Made by a program: the position numbers and the translations under genes
Notes under the pieces: model-generated
What the model saw: only the letters and a program-made list of their open reading frames with translations
Told to the model about the DNA's origin: nothing
Databases searched by the model: none
Shown: in pieces, positions 32,291 through 43,603 of the stretch
Numbering within the stretch: the first letter of the stretch is position 1
Layout: the number at the start of each line of letters is the position of its first letter
From: Charina bottae
Taxonomy: Eukaryota; Chordata; Lepidosauria; Squamata; Charinaidae
Length of the DNA stretch: 64,000 bases
Direction of reading: 5' to 3'
Assembly: GCA_023362775.1 (NCBI GenBank)
Contig: JALMGJ010000004.1
Location: 56,039,798 to 56,103,797 of the forward strand

Positions 32291-33147
32291 ATGGATGCCC
32301 TTACACACCATTAATCTGGGAAAATAGGCTGATTTCCATGCTAGATTTACAAGAAAGACAACACCCACTGTCAAACACAGCCAGCTTCCCATGTACTCTT
32401 CAGAAAGTTTACATTGTCAGATATTTATTTACATTTATTTGTATAATGCCCCATGTAGCAATACTAGACTGATGCCAGCACTATCAGATCAGTCTTAACA
32501 CATGTGCCATGTTCTGCATCTGAGAGAGATGAGGAAGAAAATAATGTTTATTTATTATTATTTAAATTTATATGACTGACTCTGGGCAGCTCAATGTTCC
32601 TAAGAATGATAATGCAGAACTTCAGTTGTAGTTAGTTACACCTGTCATCTTGAGCAGACAAAACTGGAACTTTCTTGAGGGGAGGATTGGATTTTGCTGG
32701 AGATAACTGAGCTTTGTAAAGGCCAAATAATATGCTATAACCAGAAATCTGTATTATTTTAAAACTTTTGTCAAGATGATTGCTTAATGTATGAACCAGA
32801 GAAAAGGGGGACATGAATAAAAAATAAAAGAATCCACAAAGCAAAGGTAGCCTTGTTTCTTCATTTAAAATACTGACAAATCGATAGCCATGCTATGCTG
32901 TGACCAACCAAATTATAATAAATCAGCATTTAAGGTTTTGAGTTGTTCTAAACTGCCTTCATCAGATAAGAAGTTACACAACGAAGGGGCAATGAAGGAA
33001 TTGCTGGCTGATCTTGAAGTCATCATGTCTACTTTAAGTAATGGTCTTAAATTAATGTAAAATAATTTAACTAGGCTTCACTTAATGCTATTTAGGTTTC
33101 ATGGTGTCCCTAGGTCTGCTAGGATAAAGAAAGATTCAAGGGTTGGT
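32291..33147. other. Mostly unassigned; L2-tail relic
   Basis: 32545-32600 ('tttatttattattatttaaa', 'tgactctgggcagctcaatg') is a degraded minus-strand L2 3' end. Nothing else was recognised. Confidence 0.5.
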
Positions 33148-33218
33148 AACCTATTTTTATTACTTTTTTATTACTTTATTTATTTATTTATTTATTATTA
33201 TTTATTTATTATTTATTA
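33148..33218. repeat. AT-rich (TTTA/TTA)n tract at the BovB 5' junction
   Basis: 'aacctatttt' at 33148-33157 matches 36397-36406 beyond the BovB 3' end and may be the TSD. If so, the 61-bp AT-rich tract between it and 33219 was added during or after insertion. Confidence 0.6.
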
Positions 33219-36200
33219 CTTGTCGTGGCGAAGGGGCTTGCGTAACTCAATGAAGTCAGGTCAAGAAGAACAGGTCATGATGGAGAGTTCTGACAAAACG
33301 TGGTCCACTGGAGGAGGAAATGGCAAACCACTCCAGTATCCTTGCCAAGAAAACCCATGGACAGTATCAAAAGGCTAAAAGATATGATGCCGGAAGATGA
33401 GCCCCTCAGGTCGGAAGGTGTCCAAAATGCTACTGGGGAAGAGCGGAGGGCAATTCCGAGTAGCTCCAGAAAGTGTGAAACGGCTGGGCCAAAGCCGAAA
33501 GGACGCTCAGTTGTGGATGTGTCTGGAAGTGGAAGGAAAGTCCGATGCTGTAAAGAACAATATTGCATAGGAACCTGGAATGTAAGAACTATGAATCAAG
33601 GTAAGCTGGATGTGGTCAAACATGAGATGACAAGATTGAACATCGACATATTGGGAATCAGCAAACTAAAATGGACAGGAATGGGCGAATTTAATTCAGG
33701 AGACCATTATATATACTACTGTGGGCAAGAATCCCTTAGAAGAAATGGAGTAGCTCTCATAGTCAATAAAAGAGTGGGAAAGGCAGTACTGGGGTACAAC
33801 CTCAAAAACGACAGAATGCTTTCAGTTCGAATCCAAGGCAAACCATTCAACATCACAGTGATCCAAGTCTATGCCCCAACCACTGATGCCAAAGAAGCTG
33901 AAGTTGACCGGTTCTATGAAGACCTACAACACCTTCTAGAACTAACACCAAAAAAAGATGTCCTTTTCATCATAGGGGACTGGAATGCTAAGGTAGGAAG
34001 TCAAAAAATAACCGGAATAACAGGCAAGTTCGGCCTCGGAGTACAAAATGAAGCAGGGCAAAGGCTAATAGAGTTTTGTCAAGAGAACACGCTGGTCATA
34101 GCAAACACTCTTTTCCAACAACACAAGAGACGACTCTACACATGGACATCACCAGATGGTCAATACCGAAATCAGATTGATTATATACTTTGCAGCCAAA
34201 GATGGAGAAGCTCTATACAATCAGCAAAAACAAGACCTGGAGCTGACTGTGGCTCAGATCATGAGCTTCTTATTGCAAAATTTAGGCTTAAATTGAAGAA
34301 TGTAGAGAAAACCACTAGACCAATCAGGTATGACCTAAATCATATCCCTTATGAATATACAGTGGAAGTGAGGAATAGATTTAAAGGATTAGATCTGGTA
34401 GACAGAGTGCCTGAAGAACTATGGATGGAGGTTCGTAACATTGTACAGGAGGCAGCAACTAAAACCATCCCAAAGAAAAAGAAATGCAAGAAAGCAAAGT
34501 GGCTGACTGATGAGGCTTTACAAATAGCTGAGGAAAGAAGGGAAGCAAAAGGCAAGGGAGAAAGGGAAAGATATAAACAACTGAATGCAGAATTCCAGAG
34601 AATAGCAAGGAGAGATAAGAAGGCCTTCTTAAGTGAACAATGCAAAGAAATCGAGGAAAACAATAGAATGGGGAAGACTAGAGATCTCTTCAAGAAAATC
34701 GGAGATATCAAGGGAACGTTTTGTGCAAAGATGGGCATGATAAAGGACAAAAAAGGCAGGGACCTAACAGAAGCAGAAGAGATTAAGAAGAGGTGGCAAG
34801 AATACACAGAAGAACTATACAAGAAAGATCTTAATATCCCTGATAAATACGATGGTGTGGTCACTGACCTTGAGCCGGACATCCTAGAGAGTGAAGTCAA
34901 GTGGGCCTTAGGAAGCATTACTAACAACAAAGCTAGCGGAGAAGACAGTATCCCAGCTGAGCTATTTAAAATCCTAAAAGATGATGCTGTTAAAGTGCTG
35001 CACTCAATATGCCAACAAATTTGGAAAACTCAACAGTGGCCACAGGATTGGAAAAGGTCAGTTTACGTTCCAATTCCAAAGAAAGGCAATGCCAAAGAAT
35101 GTTCAAACTACCGTACAATTGCGCTCATTTCACATGCCAGCAAGGTTATGCTCAAAATCCTACAAGCTAGGCTTCAGCAGCATGTGAACCGAGAACTACC
35201 AGAAGTGCAAGCTGGGTTTCGAAGAGGCAGAGGAACTAGAGATCAGATTGCCAACATTCGCTGGATCATGGAAAAAGCAAGAGAGTTCCAGAAAAACATC
35301 TACTTCTGCTTCATTGACTACGCTAAAGCCTTTGATTGTGTGGATCACAACAAACTGTGGCAAATTCTTAAAGAGATGGGAGTACCAGACCACCTTACCT
35401 GTCTCCTGAGAAACCTGTATGTGGGTCAAGAAGCAACAGTTAGAACCGGACATGGAACAACCGACTGGTTCAAAATTGGGAAAGGAGTACGACAAGGCTG
35501 TATATTATCACCCTGCTTATTTAACTTATATGCAGAGTACATCATGAGAAATGCCGGGCTGGATGAATCACAAGCCGGAGTTAAGATTGCCAGGAAAAAT
35601 ATCAACAACCTCAGATATGCAGACGATACCACCTTAATGGCAGAAAGTGAAGAGGAACTAAAGAGCCTCTTGATGAGGGTGAAAGAGGAGAGTGCAAAAG
35701 CTGGCTTGAAACTCAACATTAAAAAAACCCAGATCATGGCATCTGGTCCCATCACTTCCTGGCAAATAGAAGGGGAAGAAATGGAAGCAGTGACAGATTT
35801 TATTTTCTTGGGCTCCAAGATCACCGCAGACGGTGACTGCAGCCATGAAATTAAAAGACGCTTGCTCCTTGGAAGGAAAGCTATGGCAAACCTAGACAGC
35901 ATATTAAAAAGCAGAGACATCACCTTGCCGACAAAGGTCCGTATAGTTAAAGCTATGGTTTTTCCAGTAGCAATGTATGGCTGTGAGAGTTGGACCATAA
36001 GGAAGGCTGAGCGCCGAAGAATTGATGCTTTCGAGCTGTGGTGCTGGAGAAGACTCTTGAGAGTCCCTTGGACTGCAAGGAGGTCAAACCAGTCAATCCT
36101 AAAGGAAATCAACCCTGACTGCTCATTGGAAGGACAGATGCTGAAGCTGAAGCTCAAATACTTTGGCCACCTAATGAGAAGAGAGGACTCACTGGAAAAG

Positions 36201-36396
36201 ACCCTGATGCTGGGAAAGACTGAGGGCAAAAGGAGAAGGGGACGGCAGAGGATGAGATGGTTAGATAGCATCACCGATGTAATGAACATGAATTTGAGTA
36301 AACTCCGAGAGACAGTGGAGGACAGGAAGGCCTGGCGTGCTATGGTCCATGAGGTCACGAAGAGTCGGACACGACTAAACGACTGAACAACAACAA
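33219..36396 (+). mobile_element. RTE-BovB LINE, near full length, ORF intact
   Basis: Starts 'cttgtcgtggcgaaggggct' (the 58044 copy has about 15 more bases at the 5' end), carries one long ORF, and ends 'acgactgaacaacaacaaaa'. A possible 10-bp TSD 'aacctatttt' lies at 33148-33157 and 36397-36406. It is a direct repeat of 58044-61235 with very high identity by eye and an inverted repeat of 21688-22966. Confidence 0.93.
33357..36386 (+). CDS. BovB ORF2: AP-endonuclease plus reverse transcriptase, uninterrupted, E103K
   Basis: A 1009-codon frame from the first in-frame ATG (33357). The frame is open from 33294, after a TGA at 33291-33293. Endonuclease: GTWNVRTMNQGK (Asn75), GISKLKWTGMG, where the family has ISELKW (catalytic Glu replaced by Lys at residue 103, codon AAA at 33663-33665), GDWNAKVG (Asp208, Asn210) and GSDHELL (Asp301, His302). 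RT: FIDYAKAFD (Asp654), GVRQGCILSP, YADD (754-757), then a C-terminal region with WCWRRLLRVPWTARR and a basic GKRRRGRQRMRW segment. It ends KSRTRLND. The protein nicks target DNA and reverse transcribes its own RNA in the nucleus. The E-to-K change should cripple nicking, so this copy looks intact but is probably not autonomous. Databases often mislabel such frames as 'craniofacial development protein 2-like'. Confidence 0.9.
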   Translation: MDSIKRLKDMMPEDEPLRSEGVQNATGEERRAIPSSSRKCETAGPKPKGRSVVDVSGSGRKVRCCKEQYCIGTWNVRTMNQGKLDVVKHEMTRLNIDILGISKLKWTGMGEFNSGDHYIYYCGQESLRRNGVALIVNKRVGKAVLGYNLKNDRMLSVRIQGKPFNITVIQVYAPTTDAKEAEVDRFYEDLQHLLELTPKKDVLFIIGDWNAKVGSQKITGITGKFGLGVQNEAGQRLIEFCQENTLVIANTLFQQHKRRLYTWTSPDGQYRNQIDYILCSQRWRSSIQSAKTRPGADCGSDHELLIAKFRLKLKNVEKTTRPIRYDLNHIPYEYTVEVRNRFKGLDLVDRVPEELWMEVRNIVQEAATKTIPKKKKCKKAKWLTDEALQIAEERREAKGKGERERYKQLNAEFQRIARRDKKAFLSEQCKEIEENNRMGKTRDLFKKIGDIKGTFCAKMGMIKDKKGRDLTEAEEIKKRWQEYTEELYKKDLNIPDKYDGVVTDLEPDILESEVKWALGSITNNKASGEDSIPAELFKILKDDAVKVLHSICQQIWKTQQWPQDWKRSVYVPIPKKGNAKECSNYRTIALISHASKVMLKILQARLQQHVNRELPEVQAGFRRGRGTRDQIANIRWIMEKAREFQKNIYFCFIDYAKAFDCVDHNKLWQILKEMGVPDHLTCLLRNLYVGQEATVRTGHGTTDWFKIGKGVRQGCILSPCLFNLYAEYIMRNAGLDESQAGVKIARKNINNLRYADDTTLMAESEEELKSLLMRVKEESAKAGLKLNIKKTQIMASGPITSWQIEGEEMEAVTDFIFLGSKITADGDCSHEIKRRLLLGRKAMANLDSILKSRDITLPTKVRIVKAMVFPVAMYGCESWTIRKAERRRIDAFELWCWRRLLRVPWTARRSNQSILKEINPDCSLEGQMLKLKLKYFGHLMRREDSLEKTLMLGKTEGKRRRGRQRMRWLDSITDVMNMNLSKLRETVEDRKAWRAMVHEVTKSRTRLND

Positions 36397-36406
36397 AACC
36401 TATTTT

Positions 36407-36535
36407 CTAAAATATAAAAATCTTCTGTTATCTGGATCTATCTCCATTCTTACCAATGTTTTGAAATGCAATAAATAGAACTTTGAAGATTAATTTAGGT
36501 AGTAGCCTAATAATCATAATATTACTGTCAACCCA
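36407..36535. other. Unassigned sequence after the BovB
   Basis: Short AT-rich stretch with no recognised feature. Confidence 0.5.
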
Positions 36536-36900
36536 GCAGTTCGAAAGCCTAGCAAGTAGATAAAATGGGTACCACCTTAAGTGGGCTAATTTGCTGGCGT
36601 CCTGTCGGGAAGTCGGCTCCACCAGAGGAGAGGAGAGGAGGAAGATCGAATGGCAGTGATGACGACGGACCCGGATGTGACAGCTACAGGACGTCAGCAG
36701 CCGGCTCAAGGCATACTGGGAATTGTAGTCCAGAGCCTAGTAGAGTCGGTTCCCTCACCCTTCACGCGCGGTGAATTGTATAATTGAATTTGGTGAATTG
36801 TATAAATTGAATTGTATATATATGAATGTAAGCCGCCTAGAGTCCTCCATTAGGGAGGGGATAGGCATGGTATAAATATCACTATAAATAAATAAATTAC
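36536..36900 (+). mobile_element. Composite of SINE fragment, GC-rich unknown and L2-like tail
   Basis: 36536-36590 ('cagttcgaaagcctagcaag', 'gggtaccaccttaagtggg') matches the interior of the SINE at 18241. 36591-36775 is GC-rich, with 'catactgggaattgtagtcc', and is unidentified. 36776-36900 ends 'tgtaagccgcctagagtcct ... ggtataaatatcactataaa' with an AAAT tail, an L2/CR1-type 3' end. It may be one composite LINE/SINE or three adjacent pieces. Confidence 0.6.
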
Positions 36901-37736
36901 TCTGTAGACATAACCTGATAACTTTACACTGGCAGTCTAATTTTCATTTTTCTAGATTTCGTGTTGTGTCCAGAGGTTTTCTGCATCCAATTACATTTTA
37001 AAGTTGCTCTTCGTTAATAAATGGTGGAAAAGGCAAGATTATGGCAAATATACCTTTATTTTGAATATAATAGAGTGACTGAATTAATCACTAAATACAT
37101 TTTGGTGTCATAACTTTGTCATGGCTTTCCTTCATGTTCTCCTGTTATCTGAAATTAAGTTTTACGTAATTTATTTTTCAATTCTATCCCTCCCTACCCT
37201 ATCATTTCATGCAGCGCTCACTTATTTTCTCAATTTAGACTGATTTAAATCCTCACTGAGGAACCTCTTTATTGATTGTGATTTGTTTTCCTTCTTAGTA
37301 CCTCAGAGCTCTTATTATGATATGAAAACATGATTTCCAACTTTACGGATGATGCTAAATTGAAGAGAATAAAAACAAATGAGGAATAATTAGGTGTTGC
37401 AGCCAGATATAAAAGGATTTAGATAATTTCATATTTATGGAATAGCAGAAAGCAAATGCAGAGCTGAGCAAATAAATTGAAAGTAATTAGGCTTACAGTA
37501 CAGAATCACAAGCAAGAATCTGCAGTAATGGAAAGGAGCTATGTGTGGAACTGGCCAAACTAAGAGACAGATGGAATATCCCTCTTATATTTGTTAGTAC
37601 ATTTTTCTGTAAATAAGCTTACTGCCTATACATGGAGATAGCATTCTTCAGAGGAGCTCAAGAGATAATCTAGAACATGTCTAAAACAGAGGAAAACCAA
37701 GAGAGGACAGCTTTATGGGTTGGTTAGATATGAAAT

Positions 37737-37739
<3 letters not shown>
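36901..37739. other. Unassigned AT-rich sequence
   Basis: No gene or repeat family recognised. Confidence 0.6.

Positions 37740-37810
<71 letters not shown>
37740..37810. repeat. (GA)n microsatellite
   Basis: Thirty-five uninterrupted GA units. Confidence 0.97.
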
Positions 37811-37813
<3 letters not shown>

Positions 37814-38029
37814 TATTTGTATAAATATACACAAAAGCAACATTTGATGTGTAACAAAGCATTTTTGTTTAGCCACTCATTCAAAACCACAGACACATAT
37901 CACAACAGTTTGCATTCCATAGCCATTGAGCACTGATTGAGCAGGATGATCTGCTCAGTCAGTACCCAATCTAGTCCTTCAGAACTTCCAATAGTACACC
38001 TATCAGCACTGTAATTAAGTCCATACACC

Positions 38030-38547
38030 TTGCTGCTAATTATCCTCTATTCTCTTTTCTTCCATCTTTCTCAGCGTTATAGACTTCTCAATAGCACAAG
38101 GTCTTCATATAATGTGTCCAAAGTATGATAATTTGAACCTGGTCATTTGTGCCTTGAGTGAGAACTCTGTATTGATTTGTTCTATGATCCATTTGTTTGC
38201 TTTCTTGGCATTCTCAGAAGTCTTCTCAAAACCAAAGCTCAAAAGTTCAATACTCTTAAGTTAGAAATCTTAAAGTTCAATATCCTGCTTCTTCAAAGTC
38301 CAACATTTGCTTGTATAGAATCTGAATATCTTTTCCAGGGCCTTCATCACTATGCTGTCAAACACTAGTCTGCAGTGTATTTCTTGGTTGCTGTTTTCTT
38401 TACTGTTAATAGTCAAATCCTAAAAGGTAGAAGCCATCCACCATTTCAATATCTTCATTATCAGTTCTAAGACTGGTTTCTGTATCTGTTGTCATGAACT
38501 TGGTATTTCTGTTCCTGTTGTCATGAACTTTATATTTCATCTTATTT
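38030..38547 (-). mobile_element. Ancient RTE LINE, C-terminal part
   Basis: Minus-strand remnant. Segments such as 'agcgttatagacttctcaat' and 'cataatgtgtccaaagtatg' (compare BovB KYFGH, 'caaagtatttgag') fall in the order expected downstream of the RT motif found at 38810-38960. It is heavily mutated and interrupted by an L2 tail at 38548-38806. Confidence 0.55.
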
Positions 38548-38806
38548 ATTTTTTTATTTACTTATTTATTTATCAAATTTCATGGCCATCTCTGAGTGGC
38601 TTACAATTAAAAAAACCAAACATAAAAAGAACACATCTGACCAGAAGAAGAAAACCTCAACCATAAACTGACCAGAAAAAAACCAAATCAAAACAAAAGG
38701 GGGCTCCACAATTACCCTGTCACAAGAGCCTTGGAGAACAGCCAGGTCTAATGATTTCCTAAACATAAGGGTGGGAGCCACACAAATCTCTGGGGGGAGA
38801 TTAGTC
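38548..38806 (-). mobile_element. L2-like LINE 3' tail inserted in ancient RTE
   Basis: (TTTA)-rich tail, 'caaatttcatggccatctct', 'gagtggcttacaatt', and an L2-type 3' UTR up to 'aatctctggggggagattag'. RTE coding similarity resumes immediately beyond it. Confidence 0.7.
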
Positions 38807-39151
38807 CCATTTTTCATATTGCTTTTGACTTTCATTTCTAGAGCTTGCAGATCATTTGCATCTTCTGCTACCTGAGTAGTGTAATCAGCATGGTGCAAGT
38901 TATTGATGTTTCTTCCTCCAGTTTTAAAACTAGGCTCATCTTCTTCCAATCCAGCTTCTCTTAATATGTATTCAGCATATAGGTTGAATATAAGGGAGAT
39001 ATACAGTCTTGTCTCACTCCTTTGCCAACATGGAGCCAGTCTGTTTTACCATGTTCCATACTGTGGCTTTCTGACCTATATATACTGTAAGTTTCTCATG
39101 AGGACAATGAGATATTCTGGGATTCCCATTTTTCTAAGCAAATTCCACAGT
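38807..39151 (-). pseudogene. Ancient RTE reverse-transcriptase core
   Basis: Minus-strand EEDEPSFKTGGRNINNLHHA followed by DYTTQVAEDANDLQALEMKV corresponds to BovB LDESQAGVKIAGRNINNLRY and ADDTTLMAESEEELKSLLMRV. The catalytic YADD has become HADY. Upstream on that strand, pieces matching HGKTDWLHVGKGVRQ and a Tyr-rich LYSTYMLNTY segment are visible in broken frames (38960-39100). It is far more diverged than the other RTE copies, so an early insertion. Confidence 0.8.
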
Positions 39152-39840
39152 TTATTTATTTTATTTATTTTATTTATATGACCGCCCATCTCCCCCAATG
39201 GGGGACTCTGGGTGGTTTACAATAAAATCAAGTTTAAAATACAAATATAAAATTACAATTTATTAGCATAATATAAATAAATATAAAATCCAAATTTGGC
39301 AAATTGATCTCAAATAAAAGGGAGGACATTATGGTATTAACCACCCCCAGGAGGAGCTATTACTTTCCCCCTCCCACGCTAGGTGGCAGAACCAGGTTTT
39401 CAGATCTTTCCTAAAGGTCGGGAGGGAGGAAACCTGCCTCAACTCTGGGGGCAAGATATTCCAAAGGGTGGGTGCCACTACAGAGAAGGCCCGCCTCCTG
39501 GACCCCACTAGATGAAATTCCCTTATCGATGGGGTCCGTAGCAAGCCCTCTCTGAATGATCGGTTGGGGGGGTCGATGATATGGGGATAAGATGGTCCCT
39601 CAGGTATCCTGGCCCCATGCCATGTAGGGCTTTAAAGGTAATAACCAACACCTTGAATTGAACACAGAAGCAAACTGGCACCTAATACAGTTCACGGAGC
39701 AAAGGTGTTATATGTGCTGATCTAGGTGCACCTAAGATTGCCCACGTGGCCGCATTCTACACCAGCTGTAGCTTCCGGATATTCCTCAAGGGTAGCCCCA
39801 TGTAGAGCGCATTGCAATAGTCTATGTGGGAGATGATGAG
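39152..39840 (-). mobile_element. L2 LINE 3' end inserted in ancient RTE
   Basis: (TTTA)-type tail, 'gaccgcccatctcccccaat', 'gggactctgggtggtttac', then ORF2 C-terminus on the minus strand (SIREFHLVGSRRRAFSVVAP, FRKDLKTWFCHLAWEG at 39329-39544) and upstream L2 sequence to 'tctatgtgggagatgatgag'. This copy supplies the uninterrupted sequence that shows what the PLE deleted at 5990. Confidence 0.9.
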
Positions 39841-40010
39841 TTTAACATGATCAACACAATCAAAGGTCTTTCTATAATCAAAGTGACTTCAACATACTGA
39901 CTTCTTTTTGGTATTCTTTGACTTTCTCAATTATTCAATATGCATGAGCAATAATGTCTCTGGTTCCTTGGCCTTTTCTAAGAGGTAATCCTGGATTAAC
40001 CATTAAGCAC
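39841..40010 (-). pseudogene. Ancient RTE, RT motif A region
   Basis: Minus strand gives DYRKTFDCVDHVKL (compare BovB DYAKAFDCVDHNKL) at 39843-39890, then VKEYQKK and a degraded RGTRD-like segment to about 39990. It is collinear with 38807-39151 once the L2 at 39152-39840 is removed. Confidence 0.78.
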
Positions 40011-41354
40011 ACTAAACATGTATTTCAGTCATCAAGGGAAGGGGGCACCACAGAGATTTTTCCCGTGGTTATCATGCCCTTAACTCTTTCACTGCCATAC
40101 TCGACTTTAGTAAATTGTTTTGTAATTGTTATTATATGCCATGTTCAACTTTAATCGGCATTGTTAAAAAAACATTTTCTTTGGCATGGTAATTGACTAA
40201 AGTTTAAAAGTTTGGTTGAAGGATTTTCAAAATTGAAAAGTATGCTCTTGAGATCATGTAATTTCAGTAGAGATAATATCAGATCTTATTTTGCCTAATC
40301 GTTTTTGGGAGGGTGATTAAAATAGTTTTCAATAAATTTTTGTAGTTGCATTTTCCCCTTATAACAATTTTATTTAAAAAGCATTAAAAAGTGTTGAAAA
40401 TTTGCATTTTTTTCTGTTTCCCTAGTTATAAGTAAATAATTTGCTTATATTGCTTACTGCTGTTTAGTGTTAAATAAATAACATTCAAAAAAGTTTATAT
40501 TTAATGTAGTTGTGGGGTCTGGTCTGGAAGAAAACTGAATATTTAATTTCTTATTTCACCTTCGGCACTTACTGAGTTTTAATGTCAGGTCAGTTAAGCA
40601 ATGGAAAGGCCAAGGGGCACCATTGTGTGCTTAGGACATCCGTTGGCCTTAATCCAGACCTGTATAGAGGACAAAAAAAAAAAATAACCCTGAGTATAAT
40701 CAATGTATAATTGTGTTTTTTGGCTTGTTTCATAAGGGCTCAGTTTCTCTTGGAAGACTTATTCCAGTTATTGATGCAGATGCTTAGATTTTCACTGAAT
40801 CAGGCCTTTAATATTTAATTGGAGCTCCTGTGCTTCATTTCAGAAGGCTGGTCTTGTTATTTTGCTCTGCTGAAATAAAACTATGAAAACTAGTTTGTGT
40901 GCACAAAAGGAAAGAACATTTCTGACATAGTATAAAAGAAGTTATTTCTTCTGCCAAAGCAAGCAGTAATTTGAGCACATCCCCAGTATAGGACTCAGTG
41001 AAAAAACCTTGCCCCATGTTAGGTGTATAGTGGTGCAGGAGTAAGACCAGAACGTCTGGACAACATTGGAGCAAAGCAGGAATCACAATACTATTTCTGT
41101 TTCAATTTATAACTACCTGGCACATTAGATATGGGGAAAAGGGACAAATGTTACAGTGGCTTTAAATCTTAACCTTCCCCAGAAAATCTGTTGCAAAAAT
41201 CTCTGTGATCGATCTCCAGTTCCTTCACAGGATTTCTTGGAAAGAGGGAGCAGCATTTTAAAGCCGTGGAATAGATAAATTGTTTCTTTATGTTATATTC
41301 ATGTTAAGAAGTGCCTTAGAGTGCTCCTCACACACAAGGACTGTATTAGATCTT
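40011..41354. other. Unassigned AT-rich sequence
   Basis: No gene or repeat family recognised. A-run at about 40673-40685. Confidence 0.6.
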
Positions 41355-41543
41355 TCTGCCACTTGGATTTTATTCTTATTTTATAACTATTTAATAACTG
41401 TATTTATATTTTACATATTGTACTTATATTTTATGGTTATTGTTTCAAGAGATTTTATTGTAAACTGCCCAAAGTCCCTCCTGTGGAGGGAGATGGGCGG
41501 TGATAAAAATTTGATAAATAAATTAAATAAATAAATAAACTTC
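41355..41543 (+). mobile_element. L2 LINE 3' tail
   Basis: 'ctgccacttggattttattc', 'gtaaactgcccaaagtccct', 'ggagatgggcggtgataaaa' and an AAAT-type tail (41515-41540). Only the 3' UTR is present. Confidence 0.85.
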
Positions 41544-43591
41544 ACAGATAACTCACTTCAGTAGTCTTAACCTAACATGATTTGGTGGATGCTGTGTATT
41601 GCAATGGATAAACCTTTAAAATATCCAACATTAGTCCTGCATAACTTGTACTCTGGACATTTATCAGCTTAAATCGCCTACGTTAGGGATTCCAGCTGGC
41701 CATCTGCCAAAGGTACCCATGAATCAGCTGAAACTATATAAGTGGCCAATCATCTGAATCTGACCATGTAAGTGAGGGAAACATTACTGCATCCCTGCAG
41801 TGCAAAACAGTTCCAAATGCTGCTGTTGATGGGCTGTATTCCTGGCTACAGCCCACTCCCTGAGGTGTTTACCGAGTTAATATTTAAACAAATGCACTAA
41901 TTCTCGGGCTAAACAACCTATAGTAACGTGGTTGAAATAATACTTTTAAATAGCAGTTTAAAAAGATGGGAGCAGGACTGGATTTACTTGTGGGAAGAAC
42001 TAGAGCCATGGAGCTACTCTAGGAGGTTAATAGTTAAATGCTGCTCTGAATGCTGATTGTGACAAAGAATGCTGCTCAGAGTGGAACAATCGACTGGGAT
42101 AAGGAACCCCGGGGTGGATTATGGACAAGAATCTTCACATGGATAAACAATAATATAGAAAATTATGGGGTAAAAAAAAGAGTTCCATAAGATTATGAAC
42201 TTCAGAAGTCTTAAATTGCCCAACAGCACTGCTATATGTGTGCATGCCTTCAAGTGAGTTTTTGACTCCTGACGAATGCCTGGACTAGTCCCTGCAGTTT
42301 TCTTGGCAAGGTTCTTCAGAACTGGTTTGCCATTGCCTCCTTCCTAGGGCTGAGAGAGACCCAGCTGGCTTTGTGCCTAAGGCACAACAAATATATAATA
42401 CTATCAGTTCCCAGTATCTTATTTCAGCTTGCTAGTTCTCTACCTTGACCTTCCTAAAGACCAACAGATTTTTGCCTCCTCATAAGTAATAGAAGCATAA
42501 TAGATTTTAGAAATATAGTTTTGTAGTTTGATTCCATTTTCAAAGCAATGTCAAAATGTGCCAATAAATATACAGCAACAATAAGAGAGCATGTAAAAAA
42601 CTAGCATACAAAAGCAAATTTCAACTTAATGTTACATTCCCAGACCAGAGAGCTATTGATGGCGTTTCTTTGTGGAAGACAGAGACTCAAAAATGATCAC
42701 TAGCTGTATTTCACAGAATTTATAACATGGAGGATTCCTTATAAACCATCTGGAAGGCATAAGATTTTACATCAGAATAAGGTTCCTAATTCAAAGTTTT
42801 TCCTAACTGGCTGCAACTGAAAATAATTATCTAGTGGAGCAAAATACTTAATTGTTTAATTCTCCTTGGAGCAGTATGCTGTCATACTGGAAAATTATAT
42901 GAGCAAAAAAGTTTCAACCGTGTATTTAATTGAATAGTAATCAGATTTGAACACAAAAGCTTGTGCATTGCAATAAACTGAGCTTCAAAAGACAAGCCCT
43001 AAAATGAGAGAAACCCAAAAGTTGCTCACTCAGGAATGAGCAACGGAGTGCCCACAAATTCCAGAATGAACGCTGCAGCTCTAAATGGTGTTCAGGGACC
43101 TCTGGAAGTCTGGGAGTTGCACTGGGAGGTCCCAACTTAGCGAATGCTGCATTAAATACTTCTTTGAAGTAGTTTTCATTTATTTCCTAGAACAAAGCAT
43201 CTGAAAAAAATGTCATTTCATTATGTCTGTGATCCTGAGGAAAGCCTTATAGCCTGCTTGTTCTTTTATTTTAAGTGGCTGACAAAAATACAATTTTTCT
43301 TGTACAGGTGCAAGAAGTCTGGTCTTTAGACTGACTCCTTCCATGTGCATCGCTTTTACAGTCCTTAGAGCAAAGAGAAAAAATCCCCCTTTTATCATGA
43401 GGGAATCCAAGGAGTGAAATGTCCATCTTAAACTTGTATTTTAATTCTTGAGACATGTGAAACCCACCCCTCTGCAAAATTTGGGGATTGCCTGCCTGCT
43501 TTTGGAATGCTACTACTGAAAGCTTGATGTGACCCTCAAGCCAACATCTGCCAAAGACACCATGTAGTGCACAGGCTGCAATTTCATACAG
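41544..43591. other. Mostly unassigned; SINE relic at 42290-42385
   Basis: 42290-42385 contains 'gtttgccattgcctccttcc' and 'agctggctttgtgcctaagg'. The second part resembles the minus-strand interior of the SINE at 16295 ('agccggctttcatgcctaaa'), so this is a decayed SINE in the same orientation. No gene was recognised. Confidence 0.5.
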
Positions 43592-43603
43592 TACAATTAC
43601 AGA

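Noticed and set aside
33300..33302. GTG at 33300 as the BovB ORF start
   Set aside because: Eukaryotic translation would rarely use GTG. The first in-frame ATG is at 33357.
35426..36358. 310-codon minus-strand frame opposite the BovB ORF (and similar ones at 34349, 53594, 59190 and 60267)
   Set aside because: Antisense shadows of the BovB coding strand. They recur only where BovB lies and carry no independent motif.
33300..36386. Possible host gene similar to 'craniofacial development protein 2'
   Set aside because: The domain order (AP-endonuclease then RT), the truncated copies with TSDs and the multiple genomic copies show it is BovB ORF2. That gene name is a common misannotation.
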